Assembly: GCF_007896845.1 (NCBI RefSeq)
Contig: NZ_VOHS01000003.1
Coordinates: 124,001 to 188,000, forward strand
Direction of reading: 5' to 3'
DNA from: Chitinophaga pinensis
Lineage (GTDB): Bacteria; Bacteroidota; Bacteroidia; Chitinophagales; Chitinophagaceae
Length of the DNA stretch: 64,000 nt
A program made the position numbers and the translations under genes. The notes beneath the pieces were generated by a model. The model had not been told where the DNA came from, did no database searches, and was given only the letters and a program-made list of their open reading frames with translations. This document shows positions 1-8,900 of the stretch, in pieces (positions within the stretch are counted from its first letter, which is position 1; every line of letters begins with the position of its first letter).

Positions 1-48
1 TTACTTTTAATGCGAAAAGCGTATATTGTACCCTTATAACTTCCAAAA

Positions 49-1230
49 ATGAAAAACATATTTCCACTATTAACAGTGGCGGCCGCAGTTAGTTTCAGCG
101 CCTGCCAGTCTGGTACAAAAACCGATAATAATTCAGCAGATAGTATGAGTACCAAACAAGACAGTCTTTCTCAGGGCCAGATATCAGACGCCAGATTTGA
201 TACCACCATCGATGGCAAACAGGTGAAACTATATCACCTGAAAGGAAAAGGAAACATACAGGTAGCCATTACCAACTATGGCGCGAAGATCGTAAGCCTC
301 CTCGCCCCTGATAAACAGGGACAGCTGGCAGACGTAGAACTGGGTTACGATAACGCAGCTCAGTACGTAAGCACCAAGGAAAGATATTATGGCGGTATCG
401 TTGGTCGTTATGGTAACCGTATCGCCAAAGGTAAGTTCAAAGTGGATGGTAAAGAGTATACCCTCGCTACCAACAACGGTGTCAATCACCTGCACGGTGG
501 TAAAGTGGGTTTCAATGATGTGGTATGGGATGCCGAACAGCCAAATGATTATACCCTGAAACTGCATTATGTATCAAAAGATGGTGAAGAAGGATACCCG
601 GGCAATCTGGATATCACACTGACTTACGAACTGACAGACAGCAACGAAGTAAAGATCGATTATAAAGCCACTACCGATAAAGCAACTGTGGTAAACCTGA
701 CCAACCACTCTTTCTTTAACCTGCATGGTGCTGGTAATGGCGATATCAATGATCATATCATGTATATCAATGCCGATAAGTTTACACCGGTTGACAGTAC
801 CCTGATCCCGACAGGTAAACTGCAGGCTGTAAAAGGTACTCCGATGGACTTTACCACACCAACCAAAATCGGTGAAAGAGTGGATGCTGATTTCGAACAG
901 CTGAAATTCGGTAAAGGATATGATCACAACTATGTACTGAACAAAAAAGGAAAAGAATTGTCATTGGCAGCTACTGTAGAAGAGCCAACAAGTGGCCGTA
1001 CTCTCGAAGTATGGACAACTGAACCTGGCGTACAGTTCTACGGTGGTAACTTTTTGGATGGTACCGACAAGGGTAAAGAAGGTAAGAGCTATGTACACCG
1101 CGGTGCGTTCTGCCTGGAAACACAGCACTTCCCTGATTCACCGAATCAGCCTGCATTCCCATCAGTAGTACTGAAACCGGGAGAGACTTATACTTCTACC
1201 TGTGTGTATAAGTTTGGGGTGAAATCTTAG
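49..1230 (+). CDS. galM: Galactose mutarotase (aldose 1-epimerase), lipoprotein form
   Basis: Interconverts the alpha and beta anomers of aldoses such as galactose. The 393-residue product begins with a lipoprotein signal peptide whose lipobox ends FSAC at Cys19, so the enzyme should be tethered in the periplasm or outer membrane rather than cytoplasmic; a Ser/Asp/Thr-rich linker to about residue 45 follows. The aldose epimerase fold then fills the protein. Family landmarks are visible: NHLHGG (His147/His149), TNHSFFNLHG with the catalytic His220, and FCLETQHFPDSPNQ with the catalytic Glu357. Exported mutarotases are common in Bacteroidota. It stands alone, with a terminator just downstream. 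Start is the only ATG that keeps the signal peptide. Confidence 0.93.
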   Translation: MKNIFPLLTVAAAVSFSACQSGTKTDNNSADSMSTKQDSLSQGQISDARFDTTIDGKQVKLYHLKGKGNIQVAITNYGAKIVSLLAPDKQGQLADVELGYDNAAQYVSTKERYYGGIVGRYGNRIAKGKFKVDGKEYTLATNNGVNHLHGGKVGFNDVVWDAEQPNDYTLKLHYVSKDGEEGYPGNLDITLTYELTDSNEVKIDYKATTDKATVVNLTNHSFFNLHGAGNGDINDHIMYINADKFTPVDSTLIPTGKLQAVKGTPMDFTTPTKIGERVDADFEQLKFGKGYDHNYVLNKKGKELSLAATVEEPTSGRTLEVWTTEPGVQFYGGNFLDGTDKGKEGKSYVHRGAFCLETQHFPDSPNQPAFPSVVLKPGETYTSTCVYKFGVKS

Positions 1231-1275
1231 TGGATTACATCTGCTCCTGACCGGAGTTTTTAGAGATATAAGCAT

Positions 1276-1312
1276 AAGGGTGTCTGCTGTATGGCAGACA
1301 CCCTTTGCTTTT
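1276..1312 (+). terminator. Rho-independent terminator of galM
   Basis: A perfect 12-bp stem AAGGGTGTCTGC / GCAGACACCCTT with a 6-nt loop is followed by a T-rich tail (TTGCTTTTT). It lies 46 nt after the galM stop. Confidence 0.8.
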
Positions 1313-1476
1313 TGCCCTTACAGGGTCGGGTTACTTTGTCCATTTGTTCAGGTGCTGCCATTACACCCTTACTACAGGCTCATTGTGCCGTTAATCGCTC
1401 GTTCATGGACGAAGCAATAGCAATGTAATCAGCTTGTAGTAACGTTATTCAACGAATCTATATCGGGGAAACAGAC
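1313..1476. other. Intergenic spacer, nothing recognised
   Basis: The 160 nt between the galM terminator and the end of the convergent hemW gene hold no ORF of note, no promoter box and no strong hairpin that I can see. Confidence 0.5.
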
Positions 1477-2601
1477 TCAGAAAAAGAGGTCTGAAGCAAT
1501 ACCGTCAGCAAAAAGACGGCCTTCCGGTGTCAGGATCAGGGTGTCATTGCGGAGTATCATCCAGCCTTTGTCGATGAAAGTGCGGGACATTTTCAGCAGG
1601 ATATCCCGTTTGTCAGTGCCAAAACGCTCAGCTACTACCGGAAGAATACAGCCCTGCGAGGTGCGTAAGGTAGTCATAATGTACTCATTGAGCATCATGA
1701 CAGGTGTCAGCTCTTCCAGTTCAAAAGGAACCTTGTCTTCCTGCAGACTTTTGATATACAATGCATTGTTAGCAATGTTCCACTGGCGGGAGTCGCCATT
1801 GAAAGAATGGGCGGAGGGGCCTAATCCCAGATAGGGTTGTCCCTGCCAGTAACTGCTGTTGTGCCGGGAATGCCAGCCGGGAAGGGCGAAGTTGGATATC
1901 TCGTAATGCTCATAGCCGGCTTTGGCCGTCCATTGCATCAATTGCTCGAAATGACGTGCGGCTTTATCTGAGTCAACCGCAGCTACTTTCTTTTTCCGGA
2001 TAAACTGGTCCAATGCAGTGCCGGGTTCAACCGTCAGGGCATAGCAGGAAAGATGTTGTACACCCAGATCGATGGCCTGTTGCACATTGGCGGCCCATCC
2101 TTCGTCGGTAAGCGTTGGTCCGCCATATATCAGGTCAATAGTCAAATTGTCAAAACCGGCTGCTTTTGCATGGTGGATGCATTGTAAGGCCTGTTGACTG
2201 TCATGTGCGCGGTTCATCCAGCGCAGATCCGGTTCATGAAAGGACTGTATACCAATACTCAGGCGATTGATACCTGCTGCGCGGAGGGCGTCCAGTTTTT
2301 CCGGGGAAAGATCATCCGGATTGGCTTCCAGAGTAATCTCTGCATCAGGATTGACGGGAAAGGTGTCGCGCAGTTTATTGAGCAGCAGCTGTATGTCTGC
2401 CTGCGGAAGCATGCTTGGCGTACCACCACCGAAATAAATACTGCTGACCGGTGCTCCGGAAAGATAATTGTGCTGTAAATCTATTTCCCTTAAAAGTTGC
2501 TGCACCAGTGCTGGTTGCTGCGACAATGAAGTAGAAAAATGGAAGTTACAATAGTAACAAGCCTGCTTACAAAACGGAATATGTAGATAAATACCTGCCA
2601 T
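1477..2601 (-). CDS. hemW: Radical SAM heme chaperone HemW
   Basis: HemW inserts or delivers heme and resembles oxygen-independent coproporphyrinogen III oxidase (HemN) without having that activity. The 374-residue protein starts directly with the radical SAM core MAGIYLHIPFC and the cluster motif Cys11-x3-Cys15-x2-Cys18. The residue two after Cys18 is Phe, not the Cys seen in true HemN, which argues for HemW. A glycine-rich GGGTPS motif (SAM binding) and a C-terminal HemN_C-like region follow. Length is normal for the family. It is divergent from the DUF4271/hemD pair, so heme-related genes flank the same intergenic region. Confidence 0.9.
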   Translation of the reverse strand: MAGIYLHIPFCKQACYYCNFHFSTSLSQQPALVQQLLREIDLQHNYLSGAPVSSIYFGGGTPSMLPQADIQLLLNKLRDTFPVNPDAEITLEANPDDLSPEKLDALRAAGINRLSIGIQSFHEPDLRWMNRAHDSQQALQCIHHAKAAGFDNLTIDLIYGGPTLTDEGWAANVQQAIDLGVQHLSCYALTVEPGTALDQFIRKKKVAAVDSDKAARHFEQLMQWTAKAGYEHYEISNFALPGWHSRHNSSYWQGQPYLGLGPSAHSFNGDSRQWNIANNALYIKSLQEDKVPFELEELTPVMMLNEYIMTTLRTSQGCILPVVAERFGTDKRDILLKMSRTFIDKGWMILRNDTLILTPEGRLFADGIASDLFF

Positions 2602-2716
2602 CTGAAAAAAAGAGTATGCCGGTACAGACCGGTAAGCCCTGAAAATAAATTGAGTATAGCTTAAATAAGTATATGGTAACTATAGTATATCATCTAGTGA
2701 CCATGGACTATTTTTA

Positions 2717-2724
2717 TATCTTTG
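2717..2724 (+). promoter_or_regulatory. Bacteroidota -7 box (TATCTTTG)
   Basis: TATCTTTG matches the TAnnTTTG consensus and lies 36 nt upstream of the DUF4271 start. No convincing -33 TTG is present at the usual spacing, so this rests on the -7 box alone. Confidence 0.4.
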
Positions 2725-2760
2725 CAAACGACAAAATTACTGCATTAAAAAATATTCACG

Positions 2761-3885
2761 GTGCGACGCTGGTTATTGTTTCTGTTCATTCTACCCTGTT
2801 TACGTTTGGCGGCTCAGACGGATAGTTCCGCGAAGCCGGCTCCTGCTGTGCAAAACGCTCCTGTGAAGGTACAAGCTACCACCCGGGATACCACAGTAAA
2901 GCCTGTGAAGAAGAAGGCACCGGTGATTAAAAAAGACAGTGCGGGTGTAAGTGCGCCTGCAAGTGTATTAAAACCTGCTACACCGGCTGCTCCGGTAAGT
3001 ACTACTACTGCACCTGCGGTTACTGCAAAACCTGCAGTACCGGCTGCAGCTGTTGTCACTGCTGACAGTGCGGCAAAGGCAGCAGCTGATAGTACGCAGC
3101 AGCTGGCGGCTGTACCTTTACCGAAGGAAACGACGTATGATCTGTATCTGAAAAAACTGGCAGCGACCAATATTTTCCTGAAAAGTGATAAACCTACCCG
3201 GCTGGATGTCAACAAAATACGCGTTTATGAAGATCTGGACTGGCTGGTATATGTGATGGCGGGCGTTGTGTTATTGCTGGGTATTATCAGATTGAGCTAC
3301 CTGAAATATTTCTCCGATCTGTTTAGGGCATTTATGAATCCGACGCTCAGCCAGAGACAGCTGAAAGATCAGTTATCACAGTCTCCGTTCCCTAACTTTT
3401 TGTTGAACGGCTTTTTTGTGATCAGTCTGGCTTTATATCTGTACCTGCTGATGTACCGTCAGCAGTATATACCTGCTAATACCGCATGGATGGCAATTCC
3501 GGGATTGATATTGCTGGTGGCTGTGATATACAGCGTGAAATATGTGATGTTACGTTTCTGCGGATGGTTGTTTGGGAGTTCAGAACTGGCGGATGCCTAC
3601 ATTTTCATCTTGTATCTTATCAACAAAATACTGGGTATTTTACTGGTGCCTTTCCTTGTAATACTGGCATTCTGTAAGCCTGAATGGTCAAAACCCTTCA
3701 TGTATATGTCTGTAGCATTTATTGTTTTACTCGTTGCATATCGCTATATCCGGTCCTATTCAGTGGTAAAACAATACTTATCTTTCAGCAGATTGCATTT
3801 TTTTCTTTACCTTTGCGCATTCGAAGTAGCGCCGGTTCTAATAATAACTAAGGTGTTGCTGGTCGCGTTAACTGGTGGTCTCTGA
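2761..3885 (+). CDS. DUF4271 family multi-pass membrane protein
   Basis: A 374-residue protein starting at a GTG (MRRWLLFLFILPCL...). It has a signal peptide ending near AAQ, then about 100 residues (20-120) of low-complexity Ala/Pro/Thr/Val/Lys sequence, then a membrane domain with roughly five to six hydrophobic helices between residues 160 and 374. The C-terminal part fits the DUF4271 family of Bacteroidota, which from memory often sits just before hemD, as here (42-nt gap). Molecular function is unknown. The start is set by the signal peptide and by the -7 box just upstream; no other in-frame start preserves the leader. Confidence 0.8.
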   Translation: MRRWLLFLFILPCLRLAAQTDSSAKPAPAVQNAPVKVQATTRDTTVKPVKKKAPVIKKDSAGVSAPASVLKPATPAAPVSTTTAPAVTAKPAVPAAAVVTADSAAKAAADSTQQLAAVPLPKETTYDLYLKKLAATNIFLKSDKPTRLDVNKIRVYEDLDWLVYVMAGVVLLLGIIRLSYLKYFSDLFRAFMNPTLSQRQLKDQLSQSPFPNFLLNGFFVISLALYLYLLMYRQQYIPANTAWMAIPGLILLVAVIYSVKYVMLRFCGWLFGSSELADAYIFILYLINKILGILLVPFLVILAFCKPEWSKPFMYMSVAFIVLLVAYRYIRSYSVVKQYLSFSRLHFFLYLCAFEVAPVLIITKVLLVALTGGL

Positions 3886-3927
3886 TTATTAAAACTGCCT
3901 ATTGTTAACACAAGAGCAAAAAAACGT

Positions 3928-4719
3928 ATGATTAAAGGCGGGCCAAAAAAAGATTTGCAAGCAAAGCACATTCAGACAATTCTAATTTCCCAACCTAAGC
4001 CTGAAACAGAAAAATCACCTTACTTTGAACTAGCTAAAAAATTCAATGTTAAATTGGATTTTTATCCGTTTATAAGGGTGGAGGGACTGTCCGCAAAAGA
4101 GTTCAGGAAGCAGAAAATAGACATCCCGAACTTTACGGCTGTAATTTTTACCAGCCGCAATGCAGTGGATCACTTTTTCAGGATCTGTGAGGAAATGAAA
4201 ATTAAGGTCTCCCAGGACTGTAAGTATTTCTGTATCACGGAGGCGATTGCTTTGTATCTGCAGAAATTCATCCTGTACCGGAAACGTAAAGTATTTTATG
4301 GTGCTGACGGCTCAACGAAGAGTTTGCTGGAAGTGATGAACAAGCACAGGGACAATGAGAAATTCCTGTTCCCAAGTTCGGATAGTCAGCGTAAGGATAT
4401 CGAAGAGTGGTTAAAAACCAACAAATGTGAATACGCTACGGCTACCTTGTACAAGACTGTCTCCAATGATGTGAAGGAAATACTGACGGCAACCGAATAT
4501 GACATGATTGTTTTCTTCAGTCCTTATGGTGTAAAATCGCTGTTTGAGAATGTTCCGAAGTTTGAGCAGAACGGTACCCGTATCGGTGCTTTCGGACCTA
4601 CTACCTCAGCAGCTGTTGAAGAGGCCGGTTTACGTCTGGATGTAAAGGCTCCTGCTCCTCAGGCTCCTTCCATGGTGGCCGCGCTGGAACAGTATCTGGC
4701 AACGATAAACAAAAAATAA
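3928..4719 (+). CDS. hemD: Uroporphyrinogen-III synthase
   Basis: HemD cyclises hydroxymethylbilane to uroporphyrinogen III in the cytoplasmic heme pathway. The 263-residue product has the two-lobed HEM4 pattern: ILISQPKPE near the N-terminus, FTSRNAVDHFF in lobe 1 around residue 75, and near the C-terminus FFSPYGVKSLF and RIGAFGPTTSAAVEEAGL, the motif that closes the active site. HemD is poorly conserved in sequence, so these motifs and the length carry the call. It follows the DUF4271 gene in a likely two-gene operon and ends before a small terminator. HemW on the opposite strand upstream is also heme-related. Confidence 0.87.
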   Translation: MIKGGPKKDLQAKHIQTILISQPKPETEKSPYFELAKKFNVKLDFYPFIRVEGLSAKEFRKQKIDIPNFTAVIFTSRNAVDHFFRICEEMKIKVSQDCKYFCITEAIALYLQKFILYRKRKVFYGADGSTKSLLEVMNKHRDNEKFLFPSSDSQRKDIEEWLKTNKCEYATATLYKTVSNDVKEILTATEYDMIVFFSPYGVKSLFENVPKFEQNGTRIGAFGPTTSAAVEEAGLRLDVKAPAPQAPSMVAALEQYLATINKK

Positions 4720-4749
4720 CACGAAAATCACGGTAAAATATTACACAGA

Positions 4750-4776
4750 AAGGGACGGCGAAAGCTGTCCCTTCTT
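4750..4776 (+). terminator. Terminator after hemD
   Basis: AAGGGACGGC / GCTGTCCCTT form a 10-bp stem (one G-U pair) capped by a GAAA tetraloop, followed by a short T-rich stretch (CTTAT). It sits 31 nt after the hemD stop. Confidence 0.65.
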
Positions 4777-4783
4777 ATATTTG
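4776..4783 (+). promoter_or_regulatory. Possible -7 box (TATATTTG) for the DUF255 gene
   Basis: TATATTTG matches TAnnTTTG and lies about 75 nt upstream of the next start, immediately after the hemD terminator. No -33 partner is seen; the T-rich terminator tail could produce it by chance. Confidence 0.35.
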
Positions 4784-4857
4784 GGGTAGTGATGAATTAC
4801 CGTTAAGATTAGAGATAGACCAAAATTGCGTAGGTGATAACAGAATAACCATTCACT

Positions 4858-6900
4858 GTGAACAGATTAGCGAAAGAAACCAGTCCTTACCTGCTGCAGC
4901 ACGCACACAACCCTGTAGATTGGTATCCCTGGGGGGAAGAGGCGCTGCAAAGGGCAAAAGCCGAAGACAAACCTATATTAGTCAGCATTGGATACGCCGC
5001 CTGCCACTGGTGTCATGTTATGGAGCGGGAGAGCTTCGAGCATGAAGAGACTGCGCGTATCATGAACGAGCATTTTATTAACATAAAGATAGACCGGGAA
5101 GAACGTCCTGATCTGGATCACATTTACATGGATGCGGTACAGACGATGACGGGTTCCGGCGGATGGCCGCTGAACGTTTTCCTGACACCTGATAAACTGC
5201 CTTTTTACGGTGGGACCTACTACCCTCCTGTGAAGGCATTTAACAGACCTTCATGGACGGATGTGTTGCTTGCATTATCACAGGCATTCAAAGAGCGCCG
5301 GGAGGATCTGGAAACACAGGCGCAGAACATGCGTGATCATCTGGTACAGGCTTCCGGTTTTAGCGGAAAGATGGCCGGACAGGAGCTGATCCCGGTGGAA
5401 GAGCTATTTACGAAAGCGCAGTGTGAGACGATTTTCAATAATATGATGCAGCAGGGGGATAAAGTATGGGGTGGCTTTGGCAGTGCGCCGAAATTTCCCG
5501 GAACTTTTATCATTCAATACCTGTTAAGATATCACCATAGCTTCAACGAGCCGAAGGCGCTGGAACAGGCGCTGCTGTCGCTGGATAAAATGATTCAGGG
5601 TGGTATTTACGATCAGCTGGGCGGAGGGTTTGCCAGATACAGCACAGATGCAAAATGGCTGGCTCCTCACTTTGAGAAGATGCTGTATGACAATGCGTTG
5701 CTGGTGGATGTGATGAGCGAAGCATATCAGTTGACAGGCAATGAGTTGTATGCGAAGACGATTGCTGATACCCTGAGTTTTATTGAAAGGGAGATGACTG
5801 GTACCGGTAGTGGTTTTTACAGTGCGCTGGATGCAGATTCAGAGGGTGTGGAAGGAAAGTTCTATACCTGGAGTAAAGAAGAAATTGAACAGATTCTTGG
5901 TGCAGATGCCGCTTTGTTTTGTGCATTTTATGATGTGACGGAAGAGGGCAACTGGGAAGAGACCAATATATTATGGATTACGAAGCCTGCTGCGGTATTT
6001 GCTGCGGAGCAGGGAATCACAGTGGAGGCACTGGAACGTAGTCTGGCAGTCAGCCGGGAAAAGCTGATGGCGGTGAGGGCAAAAAGGATCCGTCCGGGGC
6101 TGGATGACAAGATCATTCTGGGCTGGAACGCGCTGATGATACATGCGTGTTGTAAGGCATATGCAGCGTCTGGCGTTGAGCGGTACCGGGAGATGGGGGT
6201 GAATGCGATGAATTTTTGCCTTGAGCACTTACAAAACACTGATAAACAGTCTTTTTTTCATACATTTAAGGCCGGCGTAGCAAAATATCCGGCGTTTCTG
6301 GATGACTACGCGTGGATGGTACGCGCTTTAATCGCTTTGCAGGAAGTGACCGGCGATTCGGAGTGGTTGGGGAAGGCGAAAGAGCTGACGGAGTATGTAG
6401 TGAATAATTTTTCGGACGAAGGGGGCATTTATTTTTACTATACGGAAGCCGGACAGACGGATGTTATCGTACGTAAGAAGGAAGTATATGATGGCGCCAC
6501 ACCTAGTGGCAATGCTGTAATGGCGGCTAACCTGCTTTATCTATCAGTTGTTTATGACAGGAAGGACTGGTCTGATCGTGGCATTACGATGCTGGCGGGG
6601 CAGTCACAGACGGCGGTCAGGTATTCCACTTCATTTGGGGTATGGGCTGGTGTGTTATTACAACAGGTAATAGGGGTACGGGAGATCGCGGTTGTGGGGG
6701 CCGAATATAAATCCAGGATGCAGGATACTAACAGGCATTATATTCCGTTTAAAGTAATGTTAGGAGCAGCAACCGATCAACCCGGTCTGCCGCTGCTGGA
6801 ACAGCGAGAACGGCCAGGGCAAACACTTATATACGTCTGTGAGCATTATCATTGTATTAAGCCAGTTAATTATATAGAGGAAATAATTAATTTAAAATAA
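4858..6900 (+). CDS. Thioredoxin-domain protein, DUF255/YyaL (SSP411) family
   Basis: A 680-residue cytoplasmic protein of the YyaL/spermatogenesis-associated-protein-20 family. The N-terminal thioredoxin-like DUF255 domain (about 1-165) opens with [22 protein letters not shown] and carries the redox-type motif Cys49-His-Trp-Cys52. The rest resembles an alpha/alpha barrel like those of N-acylglucosamine 2-epimerases and glycosidases ([25 protein letters not shown] region, residues 250-280). Its biochemical role is not established. It starts at GTG; this is the start that retains the conserved first residues. Length is typical. It appears monocistronic. Confidence 0.88.
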   Translation: MNRLAKETSPYLLQHAHNPVDWYPWGEEALQRAKAEDKPILVSIGYAACHWCHVMERESFEHEETARIMNEHFINIKIDREERPDLDHIYMDAVQTMTGSGGWPLNVFLTPDKLPFYGGTYYPPVKAFNRPSWTDVLLALSQAFKERREDLETQAQNMRDHLVQASGFSGKMAGQELIPVEELFTKAQCETIFNNMMQQGDKVWGGFGSAPKFPGTFIIQYLLRYHHSFNEPKALEQALLSLDKMIQGGIYDQLGGGFARYSTDAKWLAPHFEKMLYDNALLVDVMSEAYQLTGNELYAKTIADTLSFIEREMTGTGSGFYSALDADSEGVEGKFYTWSKEEIEQILGADAALFCAFYDVTEEGNWEETNILWITKPAAVFAAEQGITVEALERSLAVSREKLMAVRAKRIRPGLDDKIILGWNALMIHACCKAYAASGVERYREMGVNAMNFCLEHLQNTDKQSFFHTFKAGVAKYPAFLDDYAWMVRALIALQEVTGDSEWLGKAKELTEYVVNNFSDEGGIYFYYTEAGQTDVIVRKKEVYDGATPSGNAVMAANLLYLSVVYDRKDWSDRGITMLAGQSQTAVRYSTSFGVWAGVLLQQVIGVREIAVVGAEYKSRMQDTNRHYIPFKVMLGAATDQPGLPLLEQRERPGQTLIYVCEHYHCIKPVNYIEEIINLK

Positions 6901-7370
6901 TATTTATGTATCTTGCATGACCATATCTGTGTAAAAAGCACACGGAAAAATGATTTTGAGAAGATATAATAAAATGTTAAAAAGTACGTTTATTTTAATT
7001 GTCACACGTCCCTTATCGGGCATGAAAAAGTTGGGTAAAAACTAACTACGGATTAAAATTAATCGTTACATTTGTTATCTTGCTTAATAGTGTGGGATAG
7101 ACTATCAGAAGGGTAAGTGCTGACTTTGAAGAGATAATGTGTTTCCAACGGGAATGAATTCAAAAAATTGAAACCAACAAGTATAACAACCGCGAAATTT
7201 CTGAAGTTGCCCTTAACAACTTTAGGGTCATTAAGTGTGAGGGGCTCGTTGGTAAACGGTCCGACCGGAGAGATCGGCGAGACTAAAGGCCATGTTTCAG
7301 AACTTAGCGACATCCTCAGTAGCATTATGGCCAATGTGCACTGCGTCGCCTACGAAATAAATGATTTTCA
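6901..7370 (+). promoter_or_regulatory. Long leader region upstream of gldK
   Basis: A 470-nt stretch between genes. It holds a TAnnTTTG box at 7067-7074 and then about 295 nt before gldK. Within this leader, CTCGTTG (7245-7251) can pair with CGGCGAG (7275-7281), enclosing a CGGT/ACCG hairpin at 7257-7267, and CTTAA (7212-7216) can pair with TTAAG (7231-7235). A 68-codon open frame (7168-7374) overlaps the gldK start. I do not recognise a known riboswitch. Confidence 0.4.
7067..7074 (+). promoter_or_regulatory. -7 box (TACATTTG) upstream of gldK
   Basis: TACATTTG matches the Bacteroidota -7 consensus. The only nearby TTG (7031) is too far upstream, so this is a -7-only call. It would give gldK a leader of about 290 nt. 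Confidence 0.4.
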
Positions 7371-7374
7371 ATGA
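7168..7374 (+). CDS. Possible small ORF overlapping the gldK start
   Basis: A 68-codon frame starting at TTG ends with a TGA that overlaps the gldK ATG as ATGA, the classic layout for translational coupling. The predicted peptide (MKPTSITTAKFLKLPLTTLG at its start) has mixed composition, no signal peptide and no family I know. The upstream ATG at 7154 is out of frame and opens only a 5-codon frame. It may be a leader peptide or simply an open frame within structured leader RNA; nothing in the sequence decides this. Confidence 0.25.
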   Translation: MKPTSITTAKFLKLPLTTLGSLSVRGSLVNGPTGEIGETKGHVSELSDILSSIMANVHCVAYEINDFQ

Positions 7375-8669
7375 AAGCTACCCTTATGAAGCTTAATTTT
7401 TCAAGTGGTCTGTTAGCAGCAGTATTGCTGGTTAGTCTGCTCGCCAGCTGTGGTGGTAGTAAGACCCCCAAAAACGCGCAAGGACAGCTAATCGGCGTAA
7501 GTCCTAGACCTAAGTATTTCCCGCCCGTACCTTATGGAATGGTGTATGTACCGTCTGGTACTTTTCACATGGGACCGAGCGATGAAGATTTGAACTACGC
7601 GTACACCGCCCGTAACAAGTCTATTTCAATCTCCGGTTTCTACATGGATGCTACGGAGATCACAAATAACGAGTACAGGCAGTTTGTACAGTGGGTGACA
7701 GACTCCATTGCCCACGTGATGTTAGGATATGTGAAGAATGATGGTGGTGAAGACTATATCGACTGGAAGAAAAAAGTAAACTACCGGGACAAATCCACCA
7801 TGGATCAGCTGGAAGGTATGACATATGCACCAGAAGACCGTTTGTATGGTCGTAAGGAGTTTGACGTACGTAAGCTGGTTTACCATGCTGAGACTTTCAA
7901 CTGGGAGCAGGCAAAGAAGCGTGAGAACGCGAATGTATCCCGTTCGAAGTTCATTGTAAAGAAGGATGTTGCGATTTATCCTGACACATTGTGCTGGATC
8001 CGTGACTTCTCTTATGCTTACAACGAGCCGATGACGAGGATGTACTTCTGGCACCCGGCATTCGACAACTATCCGGTTGTGGGTGTGACCTGGCACCAGG
8101 CAAACGCCTTCGCTGAATGGCGTAGTAAGTTCTGGGAAGACTACCGTATATCTAAGAAATTATTTACAGAAGATAAATTCCAGTTGCCTTCAGAAGCGCA
8201 ATGGGAGTACGCTGCACGTGGTGGTAGAGAGCAAACGCCTTACCCATGGGGTGGTTACTACATTCGTAACAAGAAAGGTTGCTTGCTGGCTAACTTTAAA
8301 CCAGGTCGTGGTAACTATCCTGAGGACGGTGGTTTCTACACTGTAAGAGCGGATGCTTACTGGCCAAACGACTACGGTTTATATAACATGTCAGGTAACG
8401 TAGCTGAGTGGACACAGGATATTTACTATGAGAACGCATACTCCTTCACGTCTGATATGAACCCTTATCTGCGTATGGACGTACCGGACAATGCAGTTCC
8501 AAAAATGAAACGTAAGGCAGTAAGAGGCGGTTCCTGGAAAGATATCGGATATTTCCTCCAGACAGGTACACGTTCTTACGAGTATCAGGATAGTGCTAAA
8601 TCCTACATTGGATTCAGATGTACGATTGCCTTCCTGAGCCGTTCTAAAAACGATTTTGGTCACAGGTAA
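7371..8669 (+). CDS. gldK: Gliding motility / T9SS lipoprotein GldK
   Basis: GldK is the outer-membrane lipoprotein that, with GldN, builds the periplasmic ring of the type IX secretion system. The 432-residue product has a lipoprotein signal (LLASC, lipid Cys27) and a formylglycine-generating-enzyme-like (SUMF1) domain: YVPSGTFHMG near 60, EITNNEYRQFV, LPSEAQWEYAARGG around 270, NMSGNVAEWTQD and the terminal AVRGGSWKD / YIGFRCT signature. In this family the fold is structural, not enzymatic. It heads the gldK-L-M-N cluster. ATG at 7386 (MKLNFSSG) is an equally good signal-peptide start; 7371 is chosen because it is the first. Confidence 0.95.
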   Translation: MKATLMKLNFSSGLLAAVLLVSLLASCGGSKTPKNAQGQLIGVSPRPKYFPPVPYGMVYVPSGTFHMGPSDEDLNYAYTARNKSISISGFYMDATEITNNEYRQFVQWVTDSIAHVMLGYVKNDGGEDYIDWKKKVNYRDKSTMDQLEGMTYAPEDRLYGRKEFDVRKLVYHAETFNWEQAKKRENANVSRSKFIVKKDVAIYPDTLCWIRDFSYAYNEPMTRMYFWHPAFDNYPVVGVTWHQANAFAEWRSKFWEDYRISKKLFTEDKFQLPSEAQWEYAARGGREQTPYPWGGYYIRNKKGCLLANFKPGRGNYPEDGGFYTVRADAYWPNDYGLYNMSGNVAEWTQDIYYENAYSFTSDMNPYLRMDVPDNAVPKMKRKAVRGGSWKDIGYFLQTGTRSYEYQDSAKSYIGFRCTIAFLSRSKNDFGHR

Positions 8670-8900
8670 CAATTATAGTAACAGCATTACGGATAGATGA
8701 GAATGAGAACAGGCAGTATCGAAGAGACAGGAATAAACCTGTATGCCTTTGGGACGGGCATGTGTGAGAACATCAAACTAAAACAAGTTGATATGAGAAA
8801 CCGTATGAAGTACATTGGGAAACCGCAAATCATCGTTGAGCAACAACTATTCCATAACAACAATTTAACCTTTAACACTTTAACCAGTAAATTTTGACCT
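8670..8900 (+). other. gldK-gldL spacer with two small hairpins
   Basis: This 231-nt spacer is much longer than the other gaps in the cluster (59 and 11 nt). It can form ACAGG/CCTGT (8727-8731 with 8738-8742) and directly after it ATGCC/GGCAT (8743-8747 with 8757-8761). No T-run follows, so these are not terminators. A 66-codon frame across it looks non-coding. Confidence 0.35.

Noticed and set aside
2814..3215. 133-codon minus-strand frame
   Set aside because: It is the mirror of the Ala/Pro/Thr-rich segment of the DUF4271 gene; composition is explained by that repeat and no signal or family is seen.
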